The notes below the pieces were generated by a model. The model did no database searches, was not told where the DNA came from, and saw nothing but the letters and a program-made list of their open reading frames with translations. The translations under genes were made by a program, and so were the position numbers. A stretch of DNA of 64,000 nt from JBGAQP01 sp044220635. GTDB lineage: Bacteria > Pseudomonadota > Gammaproteobacteria > Burkholderiales > Usitatibacteraceae. The stretch is taken from positions 42,177 through 106,176 of the forward strand of contig JBGAQP010000013.1 of the NCBI GenBank assembly GCA_044220635.1, in the 5' to 3' direction. Shown piece by piece: positions 8,596 to 16,469 of this stretch; the stretch's first letter is position 1, and every line of letters starts with the position of its first letter.

Positions 8596-8663
8596 GCCGC
8601 CCGCGCCGCGCCGGCGGTTACCGTTCGTTCCCCCGGCGGCGCGTTTCGTCGCGCTCCCCGCCC

Positions 8664-9002
8664 CTAGCGGCCCATCCGCCGGTTGTAGGCCTCGGCGATG
8701 CGCTGCGCGAACGCGGGGTCCTCTCCCGCCGGGCCCGTCGCGTTGATCTCGACCCCGATGCGGCCGTCGGCGCGCGTGGCCACGCGCACCCGCACCTCGA
8801 AGGGCGGCCGGCTGCCCGTGATCACGCCGGCGCCGCGGTCGGCGCTGTGGACGGCGACGCCCGTGTCCTGCAGCGCCCCGAGGCTCGCGCCCCAGGACTG
8901 CTCGAACGGGTCGGGCATCGCAACGGGCTCGTAGTAGACGCAGCCCGCGAGGGCGAGAGCCGTGGCGGCGGCCGCGAGCGCCGGGGCGAGCCTGCGCATC
9001 AT
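8664..9002 (-). CDS. Small lipoprotein of unknown function
   Basis: A 112-residue predicted lipoprotein: an N-terminal hydrophobic stretch leads to the lipobox LAGC (Cys about residue 21), so the mature protein should be lipid-anchored. The rest is a compact domain without a motif I recognise. Its ATG overlaps the stop of the upstream DUF1161 gene (ATGA), so the two are co-translated and may work together in the envelope. Confidence 0.8.
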   Translation of the reverse strand: MMRRLAPALAAAATALALAGCVYYEPVAMPDPFEQSWGASLGALQDTGVAVHSADRGAGVITGSRPPFEVRVRVATRADGRIGVEINATGPAGEDPAFAQRIAEAYNRRMGR

Positions 9003-9247
9003 TTCTTCTCCGGCGTCGCGGGCGCCTCGCCGCGCGTGTAGACGATCTTCTTCTCGCCGCCGTCGCAGGTCCCCACGACCTTGCCTTCGGCCTTGTCGTC
9101 CTTGCCGACGATGTCGAGCGTGAAGGCCTTCACGCCCTTGCCCTGGATCTTCTGGGCGATCTCGGTCTTGAGCTCCTCGCAGGACTTGCGGGCGAGCGCG
9201 GGCGTCGCGGCGAGCGCCAGCGCCAGGGCCATGACCAGCATCTTCAT
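8999..9247 (-). CDS. DUF1161-like small periplasmic protein
   Basis: An 82-residue exported protein. The signal peptide covers about residues 1-20 (ending PALARK) and is followed by SCEELKTEIAQKIQGKGV, the family signature, and a second cysteine in GTCDGGEKKIVY, probably forming a disulfide. The function of the family is unknown. It overlaps the downstream lipoprotein gene by four bases. A -10-like AGGATA/TATCCT is at 9276-9281. Confidence 0.85.
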   Translation of the reverse strand: MKMLVMALALALAATPALARKSCEELKTEIAQKIQGKGVKAFTLDIVGKDDKAEGKVVGTCDGGEKKIVYTRGEAPATPEKK

Positions 9248-9275
9248 CGGTTTCCCCCCGTGACTCGAAGTGCCA

Positions 9276-9281
9276 AGGATA
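9276..9281 (-). promoter_or_regulatory. -10-like TATCCT for the DUF1161/lipoprotein pair
   Basis: On the minus strand TATCCT lies 29 bp upstream of the start at 9247. The same hexamer precedes the amino-acid binding protein gene at 62864. No -35 is evident. Confidence 0.3.
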
Positions 9282-9342
9282 AGCCGAAGTTCCCCCGAAG
9301 GCGACCCGAGCCGGCGCGGCGCCCGGTCCCGCGGGGAACGGT

Positions 9343-9348
9343 TACCAT
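9343..9348 (+). promoter_or_regulatory. -10-like TACCAT for the amidohydrolase gene
   Basis: TACCAT lies about 35 bp before the ATG at 9383. The start itself has a good Shine-Dalgarno (GTAGGAGGATGCG). A recognisable -35 is lacking. Confidence 0.3.
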
Positions 9349-9382
9349 GGCGGCGCCCGCCACCCCAGCGTAGGAGGATGCG

Positions 9383-10849
9383 ATGCCCCACCGCCACGAC
9401 CCCGACGGCCTGCGCCTGCCGATCAAGCTCGACGCGACCACCAACGGCGAGTTCGCGCCCATCCCCCTCGAGCCCGTGCACCACGCGGCGCGCCGCCTCG
9501 CCTTCGAGGCCGCCACCGCCAACGCCCGGCGCCTCGCGCTCGGCCGCAGGCGCTTCCTCGCCTCCGCCTGCGGCGCGGCGACGGCGCTGCTCGGGATGAA
9601 CGCGGCCTACGCCCGCGCGGGTCGCACCGGCGGCTTCTACGAGCTCGAGCCCGAGAGCGCGCTCGACCTGCAGCTCGCCCGCTCCCGGCTCGACGGGGGC
9701 GAGTTCATCTTCGACGTGCAGGGCCACTTCGTGAACCCGACGGGCGCCTGGCTCAAGCGTCTTCCCCGCGGCGCGAAGCCGCTGGGCTTCGCCACGAACG
9801 ACGCGCGCTGCAAGCCCCACCAGGGCCCCGGCGACTTCGACTACCTGCGCTGCGTCGGCCCCGAGCAGTTCGTGAAGGACGTCTTCCTCGACTCCGACAC
9901 CGACCTCATGGTCCTCTCGTTCGTGCCCTCCACGCGCGAGGGGGAGCCGCTCACGATCGAGGAGGCGGAGGCGACCGCGCGCATCGTCGAGAAGCTCGAG
10001 GGAACGCACCGCCTGCTCATCCACGGGCGCGTGAACCCGAACCAGAAGGGCGACCTCGAGGGCATGGACGCGCTCGCCTCGCGCCACCGCATCTCGGCCT
10101 GGAAGACCTACACGCAGTGGGGTCCCGAGGGGAAGGGCTTCTTCCTCGACGACGAGCCAGGGATCGCGCTCATCGAGAAGGCGGGCAAGCTCGGCATTCG
10201 CAACATCGCGATCCACAAGGGCCTGCCTTTCGGCGAGCGCTCCTACGAGCACTCCACCTGCGTCGACGTGGGGCGCGTGGCGAAGCGCTTCCCCGGCGTG
10301 AACTTCCTGATCTATCACTCGGGCTTCGTCGCCGGCAAGCCCGAGGGGCCCTGGGACCCGAAGCGCGCGGACGGCATCGACGCGCTCGTGACGAGCCTCG
10401 CCGAGAACGGCGTGAAGCCCGGCGCGAACGTCTACGCCGAGCTCGGCTCCACCTGGCGCTTCCTCATGCGCGACCCCGATTCGGCCGCGCACGCGCTCGG
10501 CAAGCTCTTCAAGGCCTGCGGGGAGGACAACGTGCTCTGGGGCACGGATTCGATCTGGTACGGCTCGCCCCAGGACCAGATCCAGGCCTTCCGCGCCTTC
10601 CAGATCTCGGCGGCGCTGCGCGAAAAGCACGGCTACCCGGCGATCACGCCGGAGCTGCGCCGCAAGGTCTTCGGGCAGAACGCGCTGAAGATCTACCCGG
10701 TCGCCGCCGAGGTCGCCGCGAAGCACCTGGCCGGGGACCGCGTCGAGCGCGAGCGCCTCGAGTACCGGGAGGATCCCGATCCCAGCTTCCTCACCCACGG
10801 GCCGAAGACGCGGCGCGAATTCCTCAACCTGCTCGCGTGGGGCCGATGA
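9383..10849 (+). CDS. Tat-exported amidohydrolase-family (TIM-barrel) protein
   Basis: Metal-dependent hydrolase/decarboxylase-type protein (amidohydrolase-2 class), 488 residues. A cytosolic-looking stretch of about 50 residues precedes a twin-arginine-like signal, GRRRFLASACGAATALLG. The barrel begins at FIFDVQGHF, where the usual HxH metal pair reads QxH. Later motifs are LIYHSGFVAGKPEGP and WGTDSIWYGSPQDQIQAF, the latter holding the conserved C-terminal aspartate. The Gln in the metal motif could change metal binding. It overlaps the following dehydrogenase gene by four bases (ATGA). The substrate is unknown. Confidence 0.87.
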   Translation: MPHRHDPDGLRLPIKLDATTNGEFAPIPLEPVHHAARRLAFEAATANARRLALGRRRFLASACGAATALLGMNAAYARAGRTGGFYELEPESALDLQLARSRLDGGEFIFDVQGHFVNPTGAWLKRLPRGAKPLGFATNDARCKPHQGPGDFDYLRCVGPEQFVKDVFLDSDTDLMVLSFVPSTREGEPLTIEEAEATARIVEKLEGTHRLLIHGRVNPNQKGDLEGMDALASRHRISAWKTYTQWGPEGKGFFLDDEPGIALIEKAGKLGIRNIAIHKGLPFGERSYEHSTCVDVGRVAKRFPGVNFLIYHSGFVAGKPEGPWDPKRADGIDALVTSLAENGVKPGANVYAELGSTWRFLMRDPDSAAHALGKLFKACGEDNVLWGTDSIWYGSPQDQIQAFRAFQISAALREKHGYPAITPELRRKVFGQNALKIYPVAAEVAAKHLAGDRVERERLEYREDPDPSFLTHGPKTRREFLNLLAWGR

Positions 10850-11781
10850 GCATGAAGAAGACCACGGTCGTCATCGGCGGCGGCACGATGGGTGCGGACA
10901 TCGCCCTCACGCTCGCCCGCGCCGGCCACCCCACGCACCTGGTCGAGCCCGATCCCGCGTGCCGCGGTTCGCTCCCCGGCCGCCTCGCCGCCGGGCTCGC
11001 GAAGCTCGGCTGCCCGCAGGGGCTCGAGCGCATCGCCCTCAACGCCGCACTTGGCGAGGTGCCCTGGGCCCGGGTGGACGCGGTGATCGAGGCGATTCCC
11101 GAGGACCTCGCGCTCAAGCGGCGGGTGTTCGCCGAGCTCGTGCGCCTCGCCCCGCCGCGGGCGCTGCTCACGAGCAACAGCTCGGCGCTGCCGATCTCGG
11201 CCATCGGCGAGGGGCTCGCGACCCGCGAGCGGATGTTCGGCCTGCACTACTTCATGCCGGCGCATTCGGTGCCGCTCGTCGAGGTCGTGTGCTCGGATGC
11301 GAGCGATGCGGCGCTCGCCGACGAGCTCTGCGCCTTCATGCGCACCACCGGCAAGGTCCCCGTCAAGGTGAGGAAGGACGTGCCCGGGTTCCTCGCCAAC
11401 CGCCTGCAGCACGCGCTGTGCCGCGAGGCGTTCGCGATGATCGACGCGGGCATCGTCACACCCGAGGAGGTGGACCTCGCCGTGCGCTTCAGCTTCGGCT
11501 TCCGCTACCTCGCGGTGGGTCCCATGCTCCAGCGCGACCACGCCGGCCTCGACGTGCACTGCGCGGCCGCCGCGACGATCTACCCCTCGCTGTGCAACGA
11601 CGCCGAGCCCGCCGAAGTGCTGCGCCGGCACGTCGCCGACGGCCACCTGGGCATCAAGGCGGGCCGCGGTCTCTTCGACTGGACGCCGGAGAAGATCGCC
11701 GCCGAGAAGCGCCGCTACGACACCCTCCTGCAGGGCGCCCTCAAGCTCATCGCCGCCGAACTTCCGCCGATCGCCCCCTGA
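10846..11781 (+). CDS. 3-hydroxyacyl-CoA dehydrogenase family protein
   Basis: NAD-dependent dehydrogenase of 311 residues related to 3-hydroxybutyryl-CoA dehydrogenase. A Rossmann glycine motif starts at residue 8 (VIGGGTMGADIA), and the catalytic region includes LTSNSSALPIS and the HYFMPAHSVPLVEVV segment with the family histidine. The C-terminal domain has VPGFLANRLQHALCREAF and ends with GHLGIKAGRGLFDW. It is coupled to the upstream amidohydrolase gene (ATGA overlap). Its stop lies directly against the palindromic element at 11782. Confidence 0.9.
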   Translation: MSMKKTTVVIGGGTMGADIALTLARAGHPTHLVEPDPACRGSLPGRLAAGLAKLGCPQGLERIALNAALGEVPWARVDAVIEAIPEDLALKRRVFAELVRLAPPRALLTSNSSALPISAIGEGLATRERMFGLHYFMPAHSVPLVEVVCSDASDAALADELCAFMRTTGKVPVKVRKDVPGFLANRLQHALCREAFAMIDAGIVTPEEVDLAVRFSFGFRYLAVGPMLQRDHAGLDVHCAAAATIYPSLCNDAEPAEVLRRHVADGHLGIKAGRGLFDWTPEKIAAEKRRYDTLLQGALKLIAAELPPIAP

Positions 11782-11879
11782 ACCGAAAATGGGGACAGTC
11801 CCCATTTAAGCTCTGTAACATTCGGCCTCGCGGTCGATTGTTACAGACATTAAATGGGGACTGTCCCCATTTTTTCGGT
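11782..11879. repeat. Nested palindromic element, copy A (REP/MITE-like)
   Basis: About 98 bp and almost entirely self-complementary. The outer ends are ACCGAAAATGGGGACAGTCC-type arms facing their inverse at 11850-11879. Each arm is itself a 19 bp palindrome (AATGGGGACAGTCCCCATT, central base unpaired). Inside, TCTGTAACA (11812-11820) pairs with TGTTACAGA (11839-11847). A second copy is at 49382-49471. The architecture resembles REP-type repeats mobilised by Y1/RAYT transposases, an assignment from memory of such elements. No transposase is in the window. It lies between convergent genes and could act as a bidirectional terminator. Confidence 0.8.
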
Positions 11880-14552
11880 GAGCCAGGCGGTGGCGGCGGC
11901 GGCGGGCATGGGGCGGCCGATGAGGTAGCCCTGGCCTTCGTCGCAGCCCTGGGCGCGCAGGGCCGCGAGGGTGGCCTCGTCCTCGATGCCTTCGGCGATC
12001 ACCTTGAGGCCCAGGTCGTGGGCGAGGTGGATCGTGGACTCGACGATCGCGCGGTCGGCCGCGCTCGTGAGCATCTGGCCCACGAAGGAGACGTCGATCT
12101 TCAGCGCGCTGAGCGGCAGGCGCTTCAGGTGCGAGAGCGAGGAGAAGCCCGTGCCGAAGTCGTCTACCGCCACCTCGACGCCGAGCTCGCGGATGCGCCG
12201 CAGCGTGGCCGACGCGCGCTCGGGGTCGGAGATGATCGCCGACTCCGTGATCTCGAGCTCGAGGGCGGCGGGCTGCATCCCGAGCTCCGCGATCGTGCGG
12301 CCGATCAGCTCCGGGCTGCTCTCGTCGACGAGCTGGCGCGCGGAGAGGTTCACGGCCATGCCCACGGGGTGCCCAGCCGCCCGCCAGAGGAGCTGCTGGC
12401 GGATCGCCTCGCGCAGCACCCACGCCGTGAGCGGCCGGATGAGGTCGGAGAGCTCGGCGAGCGGCACGAAGCGCGAGGGGGCGAGCAGCCCCAGCCTCGG
12501 GTGGCGCCACCGGACGAGCGCCTCGAAGCCGAGGGGACGCCCGTCGGCCAGGCGCACGCGCGGCTGGTAGTGGACCTCCATCTGCCCGTGCCGGACCGCC
12601 TCGCCCAGCTCCGTGAGCAGCATCAGGCGCTCGGCGGTGTAGGGATCCTCGGCGGGATCGTAGGCGGCGAAGCTCGCCCCGCGCCGCTTGGCGGCGTACA
12701 TCGCCACGTCCGCGCAACGCAGCAGCCCGCTGGGCGAATCGGCGTGCACAGGGGCGATCGCGATGCCGATGCTCGCCCCGACCTCGAGCCGGTAGCCCCC
12801 GACCTCGAAGGGCGCGGTGAGCGCCGCGAGCGCGCGCCCCGCCGAGCGTTCCGCCGCGAGCAGGTCCACGGCCTCGGGAAGCCAGATCGCGAACTCGTCG
12901 CCGCCCAGGCGCGCCACCTCGCAGCCGCTGCCGTCGCACAGCTCCGCCTCCAGGCGGCGCGCCACGCCGGCGAGCAGGACGTCGCCCACGTGGTGCCCGA
13001 GCGTGTCGTTGATCTCCTTGAACCGGTCGAGGTCGATGAGCAGCAGCGTTCCGGCGCCCCGCCCCCCGGGGCTCGCGAGGGCGCCCTCGACGCGCTGCTT
13101 GAGGCGGATGCGGTTGGGAAGCCCGGTGAGGGAGTCGTGGTGGGCGAGGTGCTCGAGCGCGCGCACCTGCTGGCGGCGCTCGAGCTCGCCCGAGGCGCGC
13201 GTGGCGAAGATCCGCAGCAGGTTCTCCGCGATGCGCGAATCGTCGAGGGGCCGGCGGAAGAGCACGGCGATGAGCCCGAGGGGGCCGCCGCGCGAGTCCC
13301 GCAGGGGCGCCCCGACGTAGGCTTCGATGCCCTTCTCGGCGAGACCCCGGTCCTCGGGGAATTGCCTCGCCACGCCGCTCGGAAACGCGCACACGGAGCT
13401 GCCGACCACCTGTTCGCAGGGCGAGCCGGGCAACGCGTAGGCGAAGCCGGGCGCCTCGCGATCCCCCGAGCGCACCGCGATCGTCCGCACCGTCGCGCCG
13501 TCGGACGCGTCGATCTCGCCGACGAAGGCGAGGTCGGCCCCGAGCACGCGCGCGAGGTGCTCGACGAGCGAGCGGAAGAACGACTCGCCCGTCTCGGCCG
13601 CCACGCCCTGCGCGACCTCGTAGAGCAGCATCTCCTGGCGCTTGCGCTCGGTCACGTCGCGGCTCACGGTGACGACGCAGGGCTCGCCGAGGAGCTCCAC
13701 GCGCTCGCCGGAGAGCTGGAAGTGGCGGATCTCGCCGGACTTCGTGCGGAAGCGCACCTCGTGCTCGTGGACGCTGCCTTCCTTCAGGATGCGCCCGATC
13801 CACACTTCGCGCTCGGCCGGGTCGGCCCACAGGCCCGTCTCGAGCGAGGTCCGGCCGACGACCTCGGCGGCGCGATAGCCCGAAAGGCGCTCGAAGCCGG
13901 CGTTCACGTGCAGGATGCGCCCGTCGGCGATCCGCACGATGGAGATCCAGTCGGGGCTCGAGCGGAAGGCGCGCGTGAAGAGCGCCTCGGATTCGTCGGC
14001 CCGCGCGCGCGCCGCCCGCAGCGCGTCGTGCACCAGCACCGCGGCGGCGAGGTCCGCGATCGAGCCCGCGAACTGCTGCTCGTCGGCGGTCCAGGCGCGG
14101 CGCTCGCCCACCGACTCCAGGCAGAGCACGCCCCGGGCCTCGCCCGACTTCCAGATGCCCGCGTCGAGCATGGAGACGATGCCCTGGGCGCCGAGATACC
14201 CCTCGCCGAATTCCCGGGTGCGCGCGTCGCTCGCCGCATCCTCCGCGACGATGGCGCGGCTCCAGCGAAGGGCGTGGAAATAGGCCGGGTAGCGCTTGGC
14301 CTCGAGCACCGTGCCGGTGGCGTGGCGGCCCTTGGCGCGGTCGTAGAGGTCCACGAGGCGCAGCTCCTCGCGGTCCTCGCCGAGCAGCCAGATCGAGGCG
14401 CGCCCCACGGCGAGCGTTCGGGCCGCGGCCTCGGTGAGCGCCTGCCAGGCGGTCGCCGGCTCGGCGGTCGAGATGCCGCTCTTCAGGAGCGCGAAGAGCG
14501 CGGCCTGCTGGTTCTGGACCCGGACAGCGGCAGCTTCATGGGCGCGTTCCAT
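11850..14552 (-). CDS. GAF-PAS-GAF-GGDEF-EAL cyclic-di-GMP signalling protein
   Basis: Soluble 900-residue sensor with both c-di-GMP synthesis and hydrolysis modules. In order: GAF-like (about 20-185), PAS (about 195-315, ending in DVTERKRQE), second GAF-like (about 320-450), GGDEF (about 465-620, intact RLGGDEFAIW) and EAL (about 635-890, with FEALVRW, NLSARQL and DDFGTG). Both active-site motifs are intact, so it may be bifunctional. The last six residues (MGTVPI) and the stop codon are encoded by the palindromic element at 11782-11879, suggesting insertion replaced the original C-terminal end. Confidence 0.94.
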   Translation of the reverse strand: MERAHEAAAVRVQNQQAALFALLKSGISTAEPATAWQALTEAAARTLAVGRASIWLLGEDREELRLVDLYDRAKGRHATGTVLEAKRYPAYFHALRWSRAIVAEDAASDARTREFGEGYLGAQGIVSMLDAGIWKSGEARGVLCLESVGERRAWTADEQQFAGSIADLAAAVLVHDALRAARARADESEALFTRAFRSSPDWISIVRIADGRILHVNAGFERLSGYRAAEVVGRTSLETGLWADPAEREVWIGRILKEGSVHEHEVRFRTKSGEIRHFQLSGERVELLGEPCVVTVSRDVTERKRQEMLLYEVAQGVAAETGESFFRSLVEHLARVLGADLAFVGEIDASDGATVRTIAVRSGDREAPGFAYALPGSPCEQVVGSSVCAFPSGVARQFPEDRGLAEKGIEAYVGAPLRDSRGGPLGLIAVLFRRPLDDSRIAENLLRIFATRASGELERRQQVRALEHLAHHDSLTGLPNRIRLKQRVEGALASPGGRGAGTLLLIDLDRFKEINDTLGHHVGDVLLAGVARRLEAELCDGSGCEVARLGGDEFAIWLPEAVDLLAAERSAGRALAALTAPFEVGGYRLEVGASIGIAIAPVHADSPSGLLRCADVAMYAAKRRGASFAAYDPAEDPYTAERLMLLTELGEAVRHGQMEVHYQPRVRLADGRPLGFEALVRWRHPRLGLLAPSRFVPLAELSDLIRPLTAWVLREAIRQQLLWRAAGHPVGMAVNLSARQLVDESSPELIGRTIAELGMQPAALELEITESAIISDPERASATLRRIRELGVEVAVDDFGTGFSSLSHLKRLPLSALKIDVSFVGQMLTSAADRAIVESTIHLAHDLGLKVIAEGIEDEATLAALRAQGCDEGQGYLIGRPMPAAAATAWLTEKMGTVPI

Positions 14553-14589
14553 GCAGGCGCGGGCTCCTGTTCCGGCAACGGGGTTCGCC

Positions 14590-14595
14590 TAGAAT
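14590..14595 (+). promoter_or_regulatory. -10-like TAGAAT for nudC
   Basis: TAGAAT in the context CCTAGAATAC, 22 bp before the ATG at 14618. The same hexamer precedes several other genes in the window. Confidence 0.45.
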
Positions 14596-14617
14596 ACGCC
14601 GTGCCGTCCCGTCCCGC

Positions 14618-15469
14618 ATGATCACCACGCCCCCTTCCTTCACGCCGCTCGCGGCCCCTCGCGAAGACCCCGCGCCGCTCACCTTCGCGTTCCGCGGCAC
14701 GGAGCTGCTCGTGGCGCAGGCCGACCTCGCGCTGCCTGACGCGCGCGCCTGCGCCGCCGCCGGCCTCGCCGAGGCGCAGATGCACCCGGTCGGCTTGCTC
14801 GGCGAGAGGTACTGCCGCGCGGTCCCGGTCGCCGCGGGCACCGCCGCGCCGCCCGGTTTCGCATTCGTCGCGTTGCGCGCGCTCTTCGGCCAGCTCGACG
14901 AGGCGCGGCTCGCGGTCGCCTTCCGCGCCTCGCAGATCGCGCATTTCGACCGGACGCACCGCTACTGCGGGCTGTGCGGCGCGGGCGCGAAGCCCGTGCC
15001 CGGCGAACGCGCCATGCGATGCGGCGCCTGCGGCCACGTCGCCTACCCGCGCGTCTCGCCCGCGATGATGGTCCTCGTGCGCAAGGGCGATGCGATCCTG
15101 CTCGCGCGCCACGCGAAGGTGCCGCACGGGCGTTATACCGCGCTCGCCGGGTTCGTCGAGCCGGGCGAATCGGTGGAGGAGGCCGTGCACCGGGAGGTGC
15201 GCGAGGAGGTCGGGCTCGAGGTGCGGGACCTGCGTTACTTCGCGAGCCAGTCCTGGCCCTTCCCCCACTCGCTGATGATCGCCTTCACGGCGCAGTACGC
15301 GGGCGGGGAGGTCCGCTGCGACCCCGCGGAGATCGCCGAGGCCCGCTGGTTCGGCCCGGGCGACGCGCTGCCCGAGCTCTCGATCCGGGAGTCGATCGCG
15401 CGCGCGCTCATCGACGCGCACCTGCCGCGGGGCGCTTCGCCGTCCCCGCCCGGCCCTTCTCGTGCATGA
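14618..15469 (+). CDS. nudC: NudC-type NAD(H) pyrophosphatase / RNA-decapping Nudix hydrolase
   Basis: Hydrolyses NAD(H) to NMN(H) and AMP and, in characterised relatives, removes NAD caps from RNA. At 283 residues it is near the usual NudC length. A zinc ribbon (CGLCG near 120 and CGACG near 137) precedes the Nudix domain. The Nudix box is complete (GFVEPGESVEEAVHREVREE, about 178-197) and is followed by the NudC signature SQSWPFPHSLM. Its 3' end overlaps the convergent DUF1801 gene by about 60 bp. Confidence 0.95.
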   Translation: MITTPPSFTPLAAPREDPAPLTFAFRGTELLVAQADLALPDARACAAAGLAEAQMHPVGLLGERYCRAVPVAAGTAAPPGFAFVALRALFGQLDEARLAVAFRASQIAHFDRTHRYCGLCGAGAKPVPGERAMRCGACGHVAYPRVSPAMMVLVRKGDAILLARHAKVPHGRYTALAGFVEPGESVEEAVHREVREEVGLEVRDLRYFASQSWPFPHSLMIAFTAQYAGGEVRCDPAEIAEARWFGPGDALPELSIRESIARALIDAHLPRGASPSPPGPSRA

Positions 15470-15887
15470 CGAGGAAGTCCTCGACTTGCATCGAGGCGAC
15501 GAGACCGGCGATCGCCGCGAGCGGAATCTCCCCGGGGGACCGGAAGCGCACGCAGCACTTTCCCAGGTCCGGCTTGCGGCCCATCGCGCGATAGGCCTCG
15601 AGAAGCGCCTTTTCCTGCCTCGCGTCGCCGTACACGCCCATCAGGTAGATCGCGTAGTGGTTCTTCTGGGCAGCGAGCGCGACGTAAGCGAGCGGCCTGC
15701 CGTTGTAGGTCCGCGGATGGCGGGCCAGGGGAACGCGCCAGCAGATCATTCCCCAGTCCATCGCCTCCTCGTAGCCGCGGGGCATCGCCTCGCGAAGGAC
15801 CTCGAGCACCGCGGCGACGACCTCGCGGCGTTGCGCGGGAAGCTCCTTCAGGTAGTCGGCGACGGTGGTCGCGGCGCTGGAGGCCAT
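15408..15887 (-). CDS. DUF1801 domain protein
   Basis: A 159-residue cytosolic protein of the DUF1801 (YdhG-like) family. Typical segments are ADYLKELPAQRREVV, MPRGYEEAMDWGMICWRVPL and KNHYAIYLMGVYG. Members are small alpha/beta proteins of unknown biochemical role. ATG 15887 gives the normal start at the YLxxLP motif. The last 62 bp overlap the convergent nudC 3' end. It follows the decapeptide-repeat gene by 2 bp and is probably co-transcribed. Confidence 0.85.
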   Translation of the reverse strand: MASSAATTVADYLKELPAQRREVVAAVLEVLREAMPRGYEEAMDWGMICWRVPLARHPRTYNGRPLAYVALAAQKNHYAIYLMGVYGDARQEKALLEAYRAMGRKPDLGKCCVRFRSPGEIPLAAIAGLVASMQVEDFLVMHEKGRAGTAKRPAAGARR

Positions 15888-15889
15888 CG

Positions 15890-16447
15890 TCACTGCGGGG
15901 CGGGGACGATACGCCGCGAGCTCCGGCGCTCGCCATGGCAATGGGTCGCGATCCCGTATTCGGCGAAGAAGGCGACCGCCTCGGGATCGCGCCGGGCCGC
16001 GTCGACCACGTACGCGCCCGCGGCGGCGCCCCCGCAAGCATAGAACCCCGCGGCGCCGCCCCCGATCGCGGCCCCGCCGACGGCGCCGCCGCCGATCGCG
16101 AGGGCGCCGATCGCGAGCCCACCCACCGCGGCGAGCGCGCCGAGCGACAGCCCCCCGAAGGTGACCACGCCCAACGCGAGGCCGCCGAAGGCGAAAACGC
16201 CGCGCGCGAGGCCGCCGAGGGCGACGAGGCCGGTGGCGATGTCGCCGATCGCGATCACGCCGACCGCATGGCCGCGGGTCTCGCCCTTCGCGGGATCGGG
16301 GCCCGTGGCGACACAGACGAAAGGCAGCTCGCCGAGGGCGAGCGCGGACCGGTAGCGCACCCGGCGCGGCGTGCCACCCTTCAGCCGGGCGACCTCGGCT
16401 TCGAGCTCGCGGACGCGGCGCTCGAGTTCCGCGCGGTCCCGCAGCAT
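15890..16447 (-). CDS. Coiled-coil protein with eight Gly/Ala-rich decapeptide repeats
   Basis: A 185-residue protein with three zones. Residues 3-23 form a short charged heptad-like coiled coil (ELERRVRELEAEVARLK). Residues 64-144 hold eight consecutive ten-residue units of the form hxAhGGLAxG, for example LVALGGLARG, VFAFGGLALG and VVTFGGLSLG; the fifth unit has one extra residue. A polar tail follows. The repeats could form a glycine-packed solenoid or a membrane-inserted stack. No enzymatic motif is seen and no function is assigned. It sits directly upstream of the DUF1801 gene. Confidence 0.75.
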   Translation of the reverse strand: MLRDRAELERRVRELEAEVARLKGGTPRRVRYRSALALGELPFVCVATGPDPAKGETRGHAVGVIAIGDIATGLVALGGLARGVFAFGGLALGVVTFGGLSLGALAAVGGLAIGALAIGGGAVGGAAIGGGAAGFYACGGAAAGAYVVDAARRDPEAVAFFAEYGIATHCHGERRSSRRIVPAPQ

Positions 16448-16469
16448 GCGCCTCCTCCCTTCCCGCGCC

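Noticed and set aside
10959..14621. A 1220-codon frame opposite the GGDEF-EAL gene
   Set aside because: Low-complexity translation, no start signal and fully antisense to a gene with intact motifs.
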